64,000 nucleotides of DNA, from contig NZ_JAJOLP010000001.1 in assembly GCF_021129215.1 (NCBI RefSeq), positions 2,604,001 to 2,668,000 on the forward strand, read 5' to 3'. The position numbers and the translations under genes are program-made. Source of the DNA: Agromyces sp. S2-1-8 (GTDB lineage Bacteria; Actinomycetota; Actinomycetes; Actinomycetales; Microbacteriaceae). Of this stretch, positions 53,236-61,847 are shown one piece after another; position 1 is the stretch's first letter; each line of letters begins with the position of its first letter. Below the pieces are notes generated by a model. That model had not been told where the DNA came from and did no database searches. It saw only the letters and a program-made list of their open reading frames with translations.

Positions 53236-54159
53236 GTGCGCTCGTCTCTCGCGCTCATCGCCACGGCCGCGCTCGTCGCCGTCGCGCTCTCCGGCTGCGC
53301 CGCCCAGGCACCCGCGCCCGAGGCCGCGCCGGGCGGGTCGTCCGACACGATCGACGTGACCGGTGACTTCGGTACGAGCCCCGAGGTCGAGTTCCCGACG
53401 CCGCTCATGCCCGAAGAGACCGAGTGCACCGAGATCGTCGCGGGGGAGGGGCCGTACCTCGAGGAGGGTCAGCTCGCGCTCACCGGCCTCGCCGTGTACA
53501 ACGGCGCGACCGGCGACGAGATCCAGGTGACCGGATTCGGAGACGAGGAGCCGATTCCGCTCGTCGTGACCAACCAATCGCTCACTGGCCTGAAGAAGGG
53601 CCTCACCTGCGCCCGCGAGGGGTCGCGGGTCGCGGTCGTCGTGCCCGAGAAGGACGCGTTCGGGCCCAACGGCAACCCGCAGATCGGTGTCAACCCCGGT
53701 GACAGCCTCGTCTTCGTGATCGACGTGCAGCGCGCATTCCCGTCGCGCGCCGACGGAAGCCCCCGCCTCACACGCGACGGCTTCCCCGCCGTGGTGCTCG
53801 CTCCCGACGGCCGCCCCGGCATCACGGTCCCGAAGAGCCCCGCGCCGGAGCAGAGCGAGGTCGAGACGCTGAAGGCCGGATCGGGCGAGGTCGTCGAAGA
53901 GGGCGACCAGGTCGTCGTGCAGTACACCGCGGTCGACTGGGAGTCGAACGAGGTGACCGGCTCCACCTGGGAGGACGGTGCCCCCGTCACGGCCGTGGCC
54001 GGTGACGGCGGCCAGGGCGGAAGCCTTCCCCCCGCGGTCACGAAGGAGCTCGTCGGCCAGAAGGCCGGATCGCAGATCGGCGTGATCGTGGCCCCCGAAG
54101 GTGACGATGCGAGCGGCTCGGCCCAGTTCTACGTCGTCGACATCCTCGGAGTCCTGTGA
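53236..54159 (+). CDS. FKBP-type peptidyl-prolyl isomerase lipoprotein
   Basis: 307 residues. The signal peptide ends ALSGC (lipidated Cys21), so the protein is membrane-anchored outside. Two FKBP-like repeats follow: the first (about 65-165) is degenerate, and the second (about 210-305) carries VEEGDQVVVQYTAVDW, GSTWEDGAP, ELVGQKAGSQIGVIVAPEG and FYVVDILGV. It probably folds or isomerises exported proteins. GTG 53236 has GAGGA five bases upstream; ATG 53218 would add six residues. A TAGGCT element lies at 53191-53196. Confidence 0.88.
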   Translation: MRSSLALIATAALVAVALSGCAAQAPAPEAAPGGSSDTIDVTGDFGTSPEVEFPTPLMPEETECTEIVAGEGPYLEEGQLALTGLAVYNGATGDEIQVTGFGDEEPIPLVVTNQSLTGLKKGLTCAREGSRVAVVVPEKDAFGPNGNPQIGVNPGDSLVFVIDVQRAFPSRADGSPRLTRDGFPAVVLAPDGRPGITVPKSPAPEQSEVETLKAGSGEVVEEGDQVVVQYTAVDWESNEVTGSTWEDGAPVTAVAGDGGQGGSLPPAVTKELVGQKAGSQIGVIVAPEGDDASGSAQFYVVDILGVL

Positions 54160-54195
54160 CCGATCGCCGGCGCCCGAGCGGCGCCGGCGGTTCAG

Positions 54196-54201
54196 TATGA
54201 T
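54196..54201 (+). promoter_or_regulatory. -10 element TATGAT of pafB
   Basis: TATGAT ends 7 nt before GTG 54209. The upstream nine bases do not match the RecA-NDp motif, so pafBC itself appears not to be controlled through that motif. Confidence 0.45.
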
Positions 54202-54208
54202 CGCTCGT

Positions 54209-55228
54209 GTGGCCGGAACAGAACCCAGTGGTGCAGCGAAGGTTCCGGTCGAGGACCGGCTGTTCAGCCTCGTCCTGGCGCTCGTCGCCACCGAGACCGG
54301 ACTGCTGAAGTCCGAGATCCTCTCGACCGTCCGGGGCTACGCCGAACGCTACGACGCCTCGGGTTCGAACGCGAACCTCGAGCGCCAGTTCGAGCGCGAC
54401 AAGGACGAGATCCGCGATCTCGGCATCCCGCTCGAGACGGTCGAGTCGCCCGATCGCCCAGGAGACAACCAGTCGCTGCGCTACCGCATCCCGAAGGGGC
54501 AGTACGAGCTCCCCGAGGCCGTGCGGTTCAGCCCCGACGAGCTGGCGCTGCTCGGCCTCGCCGCCGAGGTCTGGCGCGAGGCATCCGTGTCGGCCGATTC
54601 GCAGCGCGCGCTCACGAAGCTGCGCTCGCTGGGCATCGAGCCGCGCGACCCCGTCATCGGCTACGCACCGCGCCTGCGCGTGCGCGACGCCGCCTTCGAG
54701 CCGCTGCGTCAGGCGCTCGATCGCCGGCAGACCGTGCGCTTCCGGTACTTCAAGCCTGGCGAGCGCGAGCCGCGTGTGCGCACCGTCGACCCGCTCGCCG
54801 TCGTGCTGCACGAGGGCCGCTGGCACCTGCACGCCCGCGACCGCGATGTCGACGAGCCCCGCACGTTCCTGCTCTCCCGCATCGTCGGCGAGGTCCAGCC
54901 CGTCGCCGGTTCGACCTTCGATGCGCCGCCGCCCGGCATCCAGGACCGCGTGATCGCCGAACTCGACGCGCTGCGCCTCTCGAACGTCGCCGACCTGGCG
55001 GTCACCGCCGGCAGCGACGCCGAGGTCCGTCTCGGCAAGCGCGCCGTCGACGGCGACGAGGACGCGGGGGTCATCCGTCTCCACTACACCGACGAGGCGG
55101 TGCTCGCCGACGAGCTCGCCGCGTACGGGCCCGAGGTGCGCGTGCTCGGCCCGGCGTCGCTGCGGCAGGCGGTGCGCGATCGCCTGCGCCTCGTCGCCGA
55201 CGCGCACCGCGGGAGGAGCGAACGATGA
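54209..55228 (+). CDS. pafB: WYL-domain transcriptional regulator PafB
   Basis: 339 residues: N-terminal winged helix (about 12-85; FSLVLALVATETGLLKSEILSTVRGYAER), WYL domain (about 160-230; RFRYFKPGEREPRVRTVDPLAVVLHEGRWHLHARD, the third-strand segment where the domain gets its name reads W-H-L) and a WCX C-terminal extension. PafB pairs with PafC to activate the LexA-independent DNA-damage regulon in mycobacteria by redirecting RNA polymerase to RecA-NDp promoters. Coupled to pafC by ATGA. Start GTG 54209, 7 nt after TATGAT. Confidence 0.94.
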   Translation: MAGTEPSGAAKVPVEDRLFSLVLALVATETGLLKSEILSTVRGYAERYDASGSNANLERQFERDKDEIRDLGIPLETVESPDRPGDNQSLRYRIPKGQYELPEAVRFSPDELALLGLAAEVWREASVSADSQRALTKLRSLGIEPRDPVIGYAPRLRVRDAAFEPLRQALDRRQTVRFRYFKPGEREPRVRTVDPLAVVLHEGRWHLHARDRDVDEPRTFLLSRIVGEVQPVAGSTFDAPPPGIQDRVIAELDALRLSNVADLAVTAGSDAEVRLGKRAVDGDEDAGVIRLHYTDEAVLADELAAYGPEVRVLGPASLRQAVRDRLRLVADAHRGRSER

Positions 55229-56217
55229 ACGAGTCGCGACGCAAGCCGTTGAAGGCCTCCGACAAGCTGGTGTTCCTGCTCTCGCTCGTGCCGTACCTGC
55301 TCGAGCAGCAGGTCGTGGACGTGCCCGACGCCGCGGCCCACTTCGGCGTGACCGACGACGAGATCCGCGACGCCGTCCGACTCATCGCGACATCGGGGCT
55401 GCCGGGCGCCACCGGCACCTACCAGCCGAACGACCTGTTCGACATCGACTGGGACGCGTTCGAGGACGACGACGTCATCGTCATCGTGCACCACGTCGCG
55501 ATCGACGACGCCCCGCGCCTCTCGGCGCGCGAGGCGGCCGCGCTCATCGCCGGACTGCAGTACCTCTCCGCACTGCCCGAGAACGCGGGGAGCGCCTCGC
55601 TCGGCGCCCTCATGCAGAAGCTCACCGCCGGCGCCTCGGCGGCACCGACGAGGCTCGCCGTCGCCGAGTCGGAGAGCGACGCGTCGCTCGCCGCGATCCG
55701 CGCGGCCGTCGCCGACGGACGGCAGCTCGAGTTCGACTACCGCAACGCGGTCGGGGTCGCGGGGCGTCGCCGGGTCGACCCCCTTCGCATCCTCTCGCAG
55801 GACGCCGACTGGTACCTGCAGGCCTACTGCCATACGCGCGAAGACGTCCGCAACTTCCGCGTCGACCGCATGAGCGACCTCGTGGTCTCCGACCTTCCGA
55901 TCGGCGAGCATGCCGAGACCGTCGTGCCCGACACCCTCTTCCAGGGATCCGACAGCGACTTCGACGTCGTGGTCGATGCGCTCCCCGAAGCGCTGCCGCT
56001 CCTCGCGGACTATCTGGCCGATTCGAAGTCCGAGGAGGTCGACGGGCGACTCAGGGTCACCCTGCGACTGGCCCACGTGCACGGGCTCAAGCGGCTCGTC
56101 GCCGGACTTCCCGGGCTCGTCACCGTCGTCTCGCCCGCGGAGGCGCGGGCGGCGGTCGCCGGCTGGGCGACCGCCGGGCTCGCCGGATACGCTGACGACG
56201 AGGCATCCGGTCACTGA
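55225..56217 (+). CDS. pafC: WYL-domain transcriptional regulator PafC
   Basis: 330 residues, same order as PafB: helix-turn-helix (about 12-65; LVFLLSLVPYLLEQQVVDVPDAAAHFGVTDDEI), then WYL domain with DPLRILSQDADWYLQAYCHTREDVRNFRVDRM (the canonical WYL triad is visible as W-Y-L) and WCX. It works as a heterodimer with PafB; WYL domains sense single-stranded nucleic acid in current models. Start overlaps the pafB stop. The stop is followed by tatA after 120 bp. Confidence 0.94.
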   Translation: MNESRRKPLKASDKLVFLLSLVPYLLEQQVVDVPDAAAHFGVTDDEIRDAVRLIATSGLPGATGTYQPNDLFDIDWDAFEDDDVIVIVHHVAIDDAPRLSAREAAALIAGLQYLSALPENAGSASLGALMQKLTAGASAAPTRLAVAESESDASLAAIRAAVADGRQLEFDYRNAVGVAGRRRVDPLRILSQDADWYLQAYCHTREDVRNFRVDRMSDLVVSDLPIGEHAETVVPDTLFQGSDSDFDVVVDALPEALPLLADYLADSKSEEVDGRLRVTLRLAHVHGLKRLVAGLPGLVTVVSPAEARAAVAGWATAGLAGYADDEASGH

Positions 56218-56337
56218 GTACGGATCGCCGCGTCGGACCCGACGGTCCGACCGGGCATCCGTCCACAGCCGTGACCTCGCAGAAACCTCCGGCAGGTAGA
56301 CTGTCGCCAACATCCCCCGAGAAACGGACGAAAACCT

Positions 56338-56556
56338 ATGTGGCAAGGCTTCACCGGTTGGCACGCGCTGATCATCCTCGTGGTCATCCTGCTGCTGTTC
56401 GGCGCCCCCAAGCTTCCGGCGCTCGCCCGCAGCCTCGGGCAGTCGATGAAGATTCTCAAGACCGAGGTGCGCTCCGACAAGGGCGACGGCGACGCTGCCG
56501 CCGCCGGTGACGACACGCCGAAGTCCGAGGAGTCGGATTCCGGCAAGAGCGCCTGA
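56338..56556 (+). CDS. tatA: Sec-independent protein translocase TatA
   Basis: 72-residue TatA: one N-terminal helix (HALIILVVILLLFGAPKLPALARSLGQSMKILKTE), with the FG pair and the amphipathic helix after it, then an acidic, flexible tail. It forms the pore for folded twin-arginine substrates with TatC, encoded 5 bp downstream. A TAGACT element lies at 56297-56302 with a leader of about 30 nt. The tatA-tatC-helY order is the one found in mycobacteria. Confidence 0.94.
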   Translation: MWQGFTGWHALIILVVILLLFGAPKLPALARSLGQSMKILKTEVRSDKGDGDAAAAGDDTPKSEESDSGKSA

Positions 56557-56561
56557 TACAG

Positions 56562-57365
56562 ATGACCGCGGTGAAAGATCGCGGGGAGAAGAACCGCGAG
56601 AAGCGGATGTCTCTGGCCGCGCACCTCGTCGAGTTGCGCAAGCGCCTCTTCATCTCGGCGATCGCGATCGTCGTCGGCATGGTCGCCGGATGGGTGCTGA
56701 CCGATCTCTACGTCTGGGACGCGATCCAGCAGCCGGTCGTGCGCGTCGCAGAGGCGCAGGGGCACAGCGCAGAGACCGCGATCGTCTTCCCGACGATCTC
56801 GAGCGCGTTCGACCTGCGCCTGCAGATCGCGTTCACCCTCGGCCTCGTGATCTCGAGCCCGGTGTGGCTGTACCAGATCTTCGCCTTCCTCGTACCGGGG
56901 CTCAATCAGAAGGAGCGCCGCTTCACGCTCGCGTTCTTCGCGACGGCGATCCCGCTCTTCTTCGCGGGCTGCGCGGCCGGCTGGTTCGTGCTGCCGAACA
57001 TCGTCAAGCTCATGACGAGCTTCGTGCCAGAAGGGGCGATGTCGCTGCTGACGGCGAAGGAGTACATCGACTTCGTCCTGAAGCTCGTGATCGCGATCGG
57101 CGTCGCCTTCGTGGTACCGGTCTTCATCGTGCTGCTGAACTTCGCCGGCGTCATCAGCGCGGCGGCGATCATCAAGTCGTGGCGCGTCGCGATCCTCGTG
57201 ATCGTGCTGTTCACCGCCATCGCGACGCCGTCGGCCGACGTGGTCTCGATGTTCATGCTCGCCATCCCGATGATCGTGCTGTACTTCGCCGCCTGGTTCA
57301 TCGCGAACCTGCACGACAAGCGCGTCGCACGTCGCAACATCGCCGAGTTCGGCGAAGCGGTCTGA
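56562..57365 (+). CDS. tatC: Sec-independent protein translocase TatC
   Basis: 267-residue TatC with six membrane helices. Typical segments are HLVELRKRLFISAIAI near residue 21, TLGLVISSPVWLYQIFAFLVPGLNQKERR (with the conserved Glu-Arg region), FVLPNIVKLM and TPSADVVSMFMLAIPMIVLYFAAW. It binds the twin-arginine signal. The gene starts 5 bp after the tatA stop, so both are co-expressed. The TatB partner, if needed, is not here. Confidence 0.94.
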   Translation: MTAVKDRGEKNREKRMSLAAHLVELRKRLFISAIAIVVGMVAGWVLTDLYVWDAIQQPVVRVAEAQGHSAETAIVFPTISSAFDLRLQIAFTLGLVISSPVWLYQIFAFLVPGLNQKERRFTLAFFATAIPLFFAGCAAGWFVLPNIVKLMTSFVPEGAMSLLTAKEYIDFVLKLVIAIGVAFVVPVFIVLLNFAGVISAAAIIKSWRVAILVIVLFTAIATPSADVVSMFMLAIPMIVLYFAAWFIANLHDKRVARRNIAEFGEAV

Positions 57366-57379
57366 GGTTCGTCGCTGTC

Positions 57380-57385
57380 TAGGCT
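57380..57385 (+). promoter_or_regulatory. -10 element TAGGCT of the HelY gene
   Basis: TAGGCT ends 6 nt before GTG 57392. GGAGG right after it could serve the ATG at 57395 as a ribosome-binding site, so both modes of initiation are possible. Confidence 0.4.
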
Positions 57386-57391
57386 GGAGGG

Positions 57392-59821
57392 GTGATGAGC
57401 CTCTCGCCGGCCGAGCGCTACGCGCGGTCGCGCCAACAACGACGGCAGCCGCGGCTCGCCGACTTCGCCGCTTCGATGCGATTCGACCTCGACCCGTTCC
57501 AGGCGGCGGCCTGCGCGGCGCTCGACGAGGGGCGCAGCGTGCTCGTCGCCGCTCCGACGGGTGCGGGCAAGACCGTGGTCGCCGAGTTCGCCGTGCACCT
57601 CGCCATGCAGGAGCGCGGCGAGAAGGTCTTCTACACGACCCCGATCAAGGCGCTCTCGAACCAGAAGTACCAGGAGTTCTGCGACACCTGGGGGGCCGAC
57701 CAGGTCGGGCTCCTGACGGGCGACACCAACGTGAACTCGGGCGCGCGCATCGTCGTCATGACGACCGAGGTGCTGCGCAACATGCTCTACGCCGACTCGC
57801 CGCTGCTCGACCGCCTCGCGTACGTCGTGATGGACGAGGTGCACTACCTCGCCGACCGGTTCCGCGGCGCCGTCTGGGAGGAGGTCATCATCCACCTCCC
57901 CGAGGAGGTGCGCCTCGTCTCGCTGAGCGCGACCGTGTCGAACGCGGAGGAATTCGGCGACTGGCTCCAGGCGGTGCGCGGCGACACCGAGGTGATCGTC
58001 TCCGAAGACCGCCCGGTGCCGCTCGAACAGCACGTGCTCGTGCGTTCGAAGCTCGTCGAGCTGTTCGATTCGTCGGGCCAGGCCGCCACCCACCGGGTGA
58101 ATCCCGAACTGAAGCAACTGGCGCGGGCCGGCGGCCGGTCGCTCGGGCAGCGTTCGGCCCGCGGGCGCCGGGGCGGCGATCGCGGCCGGTTCCACCAGGC
58201 CCAGCAGGGCGGTCGGCTCGATCGGCCCGAGGTCGTCGCGTTGCTGCAGGGCAAGAACCTGCTCCCCGCGATCGTGTTCATCTTCTCCCGTGCGGGCTGC
58301 GATCAGGCAGTACGCCAGGTGCTCCGCTCCGGCATCCGGCTCACCGCGGGACACGAGCGCGCCGAGATCCGCGCCATCGTCGAAGAACGGGCGAGGATGC
58401 TTCGCGACGAGGACCTCGCGGTGCTGGGGTACTGGGACTGGCTCGAAGGGCTCGAGCGCGGCGTCGCCGCGCACCACGCGGGCATGCTGCCGGCGTTCAA
58501 GGAGATCGTCGAGGAGCTCTTCCAGAAGAAGCTGCTGAAGGTCGTGTTCGCGACCGAGACGCTCGCTCTCGGCGTCAACATGCCGGCTCGTTCGGTGGTG
58601 CTCGAGAAGCTCGACAAGTTCAACGGCGAGGCCCGAGTGCCGATCACTCCGGGGGAGTACACCCAGCTCACGGGCCGTGCCGGCCGGCGCGGTATCGACA
58701 TCGAAGGCCACTCCGTCATCCAGTGGGTCGACGGCCTCGACCCCGAGTCGGTCGCGGCGCTCGCCTCCCGACGCAGCTATCCGCTCAACTCGAGCTTCCG
58801 TCCGACGTACAACATGGCGGTGAACCTGATCGACCAATTCGGTCGTGAGCGCACCCGGCAGATCCTCGAGCTCTCGTTCGCGCAGTTCCAGGCCGACCGC
58901 GCGGTCGTCGACCTCGCCCGCACCCTGCGGAAGCAGGAGGAGTCGATGTCGGGCTACGACGAGGCGATGCGTTGCCATCTCGGCGACTTCGCCGAGTACG
59001 CGGGCATCCGCCGTGAGATCGGCCGGCTCGAGCGCCAGTCCTCGAAGGGCAACCCGACGCACGCCGAGCGCGAGCGGTTGCAGCGAGAGCTCGCCGACGC
59101 GCGCAAGCGCCTGCGCGCCCACCCCTGTCACGGCTGCGCCGAGCGCGAGTCGCACGCGCGCTGGGCGGAGCGGTGGTGGCGCCTCAAGCAGGAGCACGAC
59201 GATCTCTCCCGGCAGATCCGCAGCCGGACGGGGCAGGTCGCCAAGCGGTTCGATCGGGTGTCCGAGGTGCTCACCGCGCTCGGCTATCTCGAGGTCGACG
59301 GCGACGGCCGCCTCGTCTCGACGTCGGCCGGACGCGTCCTCAAGCGGATCTACGGCGAACGCGACCTGCTCGTCGCCGAGTGCCTGCGCCTCGGGCTCTG
59401 GGACGGCCTCGACGTCGCGGGCATCGCCGCGATGGCCGCCTCCCTCGTCTACGAGCCCCGACGAGACGACCGCGGGGTCGAGTACCGGCTGCCGCGACGC
59501 GGCTTCCGCGAGGCGTTCGACAAGACGCTCGACGTGTGGAGCGCGCTCGACGACCTCGAACGCGATCATCGCCTGCCGTCGAGCGAGCAGCCGTCACCCG
59601 CGCTCGCCTCGGCGATGCACGGCTGGGCCCGGGGCGGTGCGCTCGCGGGCGTGCTCGAAGACACCGAGCTCGCGGCCGGCGACTTCGTGCGGCTCACGAA
59701 GCAGGTGATCGACCTGCTCGACCAGATCTCGATCGTCGCCGACGCCGAGCTCGCCGCCACGGCACGCTCCGCCATCGATGCGGTACGACGCGGTGTCGTC
59801 GCCTACGGCACGGTCGCCTGA
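57392..59821 (+). CDS. helY: DEAD/DEAH-box RNA helicase, Ski2-like (HelY)
   Basis: 809-residue Ski2/Mtr4-like helicase. Motif I is APTGAGKT (about residues 54-61), motif II MDEVHYLAD, motif III SLSATVSN, then the second RecA domain with ATETLALGVNMPAR and QLTGRAGRRGID (motif VI). The C-terminal third has a helical bundle with a C-x2-C pattern (HPCHGCAERE) and ends in a DSHCT-like domain. Relatives unwind structured RNA for degradation. Actinobacterial HelY follows tatC in the same order. GTG 57392 and ATG 57395 are both possible. Confidence 0.94.
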   Translation: MMSLSPAERYARSRQQRRQPRLADFAASMRFDLDPFQAAACAALDEGRSVLVAAPTGAGKTVVAEFAVHLAMQERGEKVFYTTPIKALSNQKYQEFCDTWGADQVGLLTGDTNVNSGARIVVMTTEVLRNMLYADSPLLDRLAYVVMDEVHYLADRFRGAVWEEVIIHLPEEVRLVSLSATVSNAEEFGDWLQAVRGDTEVIVSEDRPVPLEQHVLVRSKLVELFDSSGQAATHRVNPELKQLARAGGRSLGQRSARGRRGGDRGRFHQAQQGGRLDRPEVVALLQGKNLLPAIVFIFSRAGCDQAVRQVLRSGIRLTAGHERAEIRAIVEERARMLRDEDLAVLGYWDWLEGLERGVAAHHAGMLPAFKEIVEELFQKKLLKVVFATETLALGVNMPARSVVLEKLDKFNGEARVPITPGEYTQLTGRAGRRGIDIEGHSVIQWVDGLDPESVAALASRRSYPLNSSFRPTYNMAVNLIDQFGRERTRQILELSFAQFQADRAVVDLARTLRKQEESMSGYDEAMRCHLGDFAEYAGIRREIGRLERQSSKGNPTHAERERLQRELADARKRLRAHPCHGCAERESHARWAERWWRLKQEHDDLSRQIRSRTGQVAKRFDRVSEVLTALGYLEVDGDGRLVSTSAGRVLKRIYGERDLLVAECLRLGLWDGLDVAGIAAMAASLVYEPRRDDRGVEYRLPRRGFREAFDKTLDVWSALDDLERDHRLPSSEQPSPALASAMHGWARGGALAGVLEDTELAAGDFVRLTKQVIDLLDQISIVADAELAATARSAIDAVRRGVVAYGTVA

Positions 59822-59832
59822 TCCGAGTCGCC

Positions 59833-59838
59833 TAGGCT
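59833..59838 (+). promoter_or_regulatory. -10 element TAGGCT of lnt
   Basis: TAGGCT ends 6 nt before GTG 59845, so lnt has its own leaderless promoter just 11 bp after the helicase stop. Confidence 0.45.
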
Positions 59839-59844
59839 GATCTG

Positions 59845-61401
59845 GTGCCATCCACCCCTGCACGACGCCTGCTTCCGCTGCCGCTGTGGGCAGCCGTCAT
59901 CGTCGCCGCGGTCGGCGGATTCGTCTACGACCTCGGGTTCCCCGACGTGTCGGCCTGGCCCCTCGCGTTCGCGGGCATCGCGCTCGCCCTCCTGCCGCTC
60001 ATCGGCCGAAGCGCGTGGAGCGCCGCGCTCGTCGGCTTCGTCTTCGGACTCGCCTTCTACCTGCCGCACGTCTCGTGGACCTCGCTCTACCTCGGGCCGA
60101 TCCCGTGGCTCGCGCTCTCGATCTTCGAATCGTTCTTCATGGCCGGCGGCGCCGTGCTCATCGCGCTCGCGTACCGCTGGGTGCCGCGGGCGAGCGACTC
60201 GCGATGGACGAGGCTCGTCTGGCTGCCGCTGCTCGTGTCGGGGCTCTGGATCGTGCGCGAGACCGCCGCGGGCACGATGCCGTACGGCGGCTTCCCCTGG
60301 GGTCGCGCCGCGCTGAGCCAGTCGCAGAGTCCGTTCGCCGAGGTCGTCGCCTGGATCGGCTCGACCGGACTCGGATTCGTGATGGTCGCGCTGGTGGCCG
60401 GTGTCATCGAGTGGGTGCGCCTGCGGGGCTGGCGCGACCTGCGTACGGCCATCCCCGTCGTCGCGCTGCTGATCGTCGCGGTGATGGCTCCCGCCTTTCC
60501 GACGACCGCCTCGGGAGAGCTCCGGGTCGCGAGCGTGCAGGGCAACGGACCGTCCGGGTACTTCGACGAACGTCAGCCCGGCGACGTGCTCGCCGCACAG
60601 CTCGAGGCGACGGAGCCGATCCTCGACGAGGAGGGCATCGATGTCCTGCTCTGGCCGGAGGGCGGGTCCGACCTCGACCCCACGCGGAGCCCGGCGACCG
60701 CGGGGATCTTCGACACGCTCGGGCGTCGCCTCGACGCGCCGATCGTGTTGAACACGGTGACGACGCGGGGCGACGAGTTCTTCAACACGTCGATCCTCTG
60801 GCGCAGCGGCGAAGGCGCGGTCGACAGCTACGACAAGCGCCACCCCGTGCCCTTCGGCGAGTACATCCCCGATCGCTGGTTCTACGACGCGATCGTGCCC
60901 GACCTCACGGGGCTCGTGCAGCGGGGATACTCGCCCGGCGTGAACGCCCCCGTCTTCGACCTCGGCGACGCCGTCGCGGGTCTCGCGATCTGCTTCGACG
61001 TGATCTACGACGAGGTGATCTGGCAGGGAGCCCGTGACGGCGCCGAGCTCTACATGTTCCAGACGAACAATGCCGACTTCAGGGGAACCGACGAGAATCA
61101 GCAGCAGCTCGCGATCGCGCGACTCCGTGCGATCGAGACGGGTCGGTCCGTCGTGAACATCTCGACGGTCGGCACCAGCCAGGTGATCGATCCGTCGGGG
61201 CGCACGATCGACGCACTCCCGGCTTACGAGGCCGGGGCGATGGTCACCGACGTCGAACTGCGTCGCGGCTTGACGCCGTCGGTCGTGCTCGGCTCATGGG
61301 TGGCGATCGTGATCGTCGCCGGGGCGATCATCGGGCTCATCGCAGCCGGCGTCATGGCGCGACAGCGCACCGCGCGACCCGAACCCGTCGAGCAGGACTA
61401 G
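59845..61401 (+). CDS. lnt: Apolipoprotein N-acyltransferase
   Basis: 518 residues: six to seven N-terminal membrane helices (about 8-205), a nitrilase domain facing out (about 220-470) with the catalytic Glu in LLWPEGGSDLD, Lys in DKRHPVPFGEYIP and Cys in GLAICFDVIYDE, then a last helix near 485. It adds the third acyl chain to lipoproteins such as those at 132, 16254 and 53236. Its last base pairs overlap the rbpA gene: the two TAG stops share CTAG on opposite strands. Confidence 0.95.
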   Translation: MPSTPARRLLPLPLWAAVIVAAVGGFVYDLGFPDVSAWPLAFAGIALALLPLIGRSAWSAALVGFVFGLAFYLPHVSWTSLYLGPIPWLALSIFESFFMAGGAVLIALAYRWVPRASDSRWTRLVWLPLLVSGLWIVRETAAGTMPYGGFPWGRAALSQSQSPFAEVVAWIGSTGLGFVMVALVAGVIEWVRLRGWRDLRTAIPVVALLIVAVMAPAFPTTASGELRVASVQGNGPSGYFDERQPGDVLAAQLEATEPILDEEGIDVLLWPEGGSDLDPTRSPATAGIFDTLGRRLDAPIVLNTVTTRGDEFFNTSILWRSGEGAVDSYDKRHPVPFGEYIPDRWFYDAIVPDLTGLVQRGYSPGVNAPVFDLGDAVAGLAICFDVIYDEVIWQGARDGAELYMFQTNNADFRGTDENQQQLAIARLRAIETGRSVVNISTVGTSQVIDPSGRTIDALPAYEAGAMVTDVELRRGLTPSVVLGSWVAIVIVAGAIIGLIAAGVMARQRTARPEPVEQD

Positions 61402-61763
61402 GCGCCGACCTTCTGGCCGCCGCGACGCGCGCGCAGGTACTGGAGGCGCTCCTCGAGCAGCTCTTCGAGTTCGGGGATGGTGCGACGCTCGAGCAGCATG
61501 TCCCAATGCGTGCGGGCGATCTTCTCACCCGATCGGTCGATCTCGACCGGCTTCGAGTCGACGAGCAGCACGGCCGAGGCACCGCAGTGGCGGCACTCCC
61601 ACGTCTCGGGGATCTCGGCCTCGGTCGAGAAGACCATCGTCGTGTCACGGCCGCAGGTCTCGCACTGGTAGGTGTACTCGGCGCGGTCGGCGAACACCAC
61701 GCCGTCTTCGCTCTGCAGGCTCTGCGCACCGATTCGCATGCCCCGAAGGCTCCGATCCGCCAT
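61398..61763 (-). CDS. rbpA: RNA polymerase-binding protein RbpA
   Basis: 121-residue actinobacterial RbpA. It begins MADRSLRGMRIGAQSLQSEDGV, has a Cys4-type zinc site in YQCETCGRDT and WECRHCGA, then a basic linker and the C-terminal sigma-interaction helix ERRTIPELEELLEERLQYL. RbpA stabilises open promoters with the principal sigma factor, which matters in a genome relying on weak -35 elements like this one. Good GAGGAGAA ribosome-binding site upstream of ATG 61763. Convergent with lnt. Confidence 0.96.
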   Translation of the reverse strand: MADRSLRGMRIGAQSLQSEDGVVFADRAEYTYQCETCGRDTTMVFSTEAEIPETWECRHCGASAVLLVDSKPVEIDRSGEKIARTHWDMLLERRTIPELEELLEERLQYLRARRGGQKVGA

Positions 61764-61847
61764 GGCGTTCTCCTCTCGATCGTCTGACAGTCTCAACGAT
61801 CAAGCTGGGCGTTCCCTTTCCGAAGCCTGAGGTTTCGCGGGGAATTC

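Noticed and set aside
54101..54208. Upstream extension of pafB to an earlier in-frame start
   Set aside because: It would overlap the end of the FKBP gene and the TATGAT element; GTG 54209 at the leaderless distance is more convincing.
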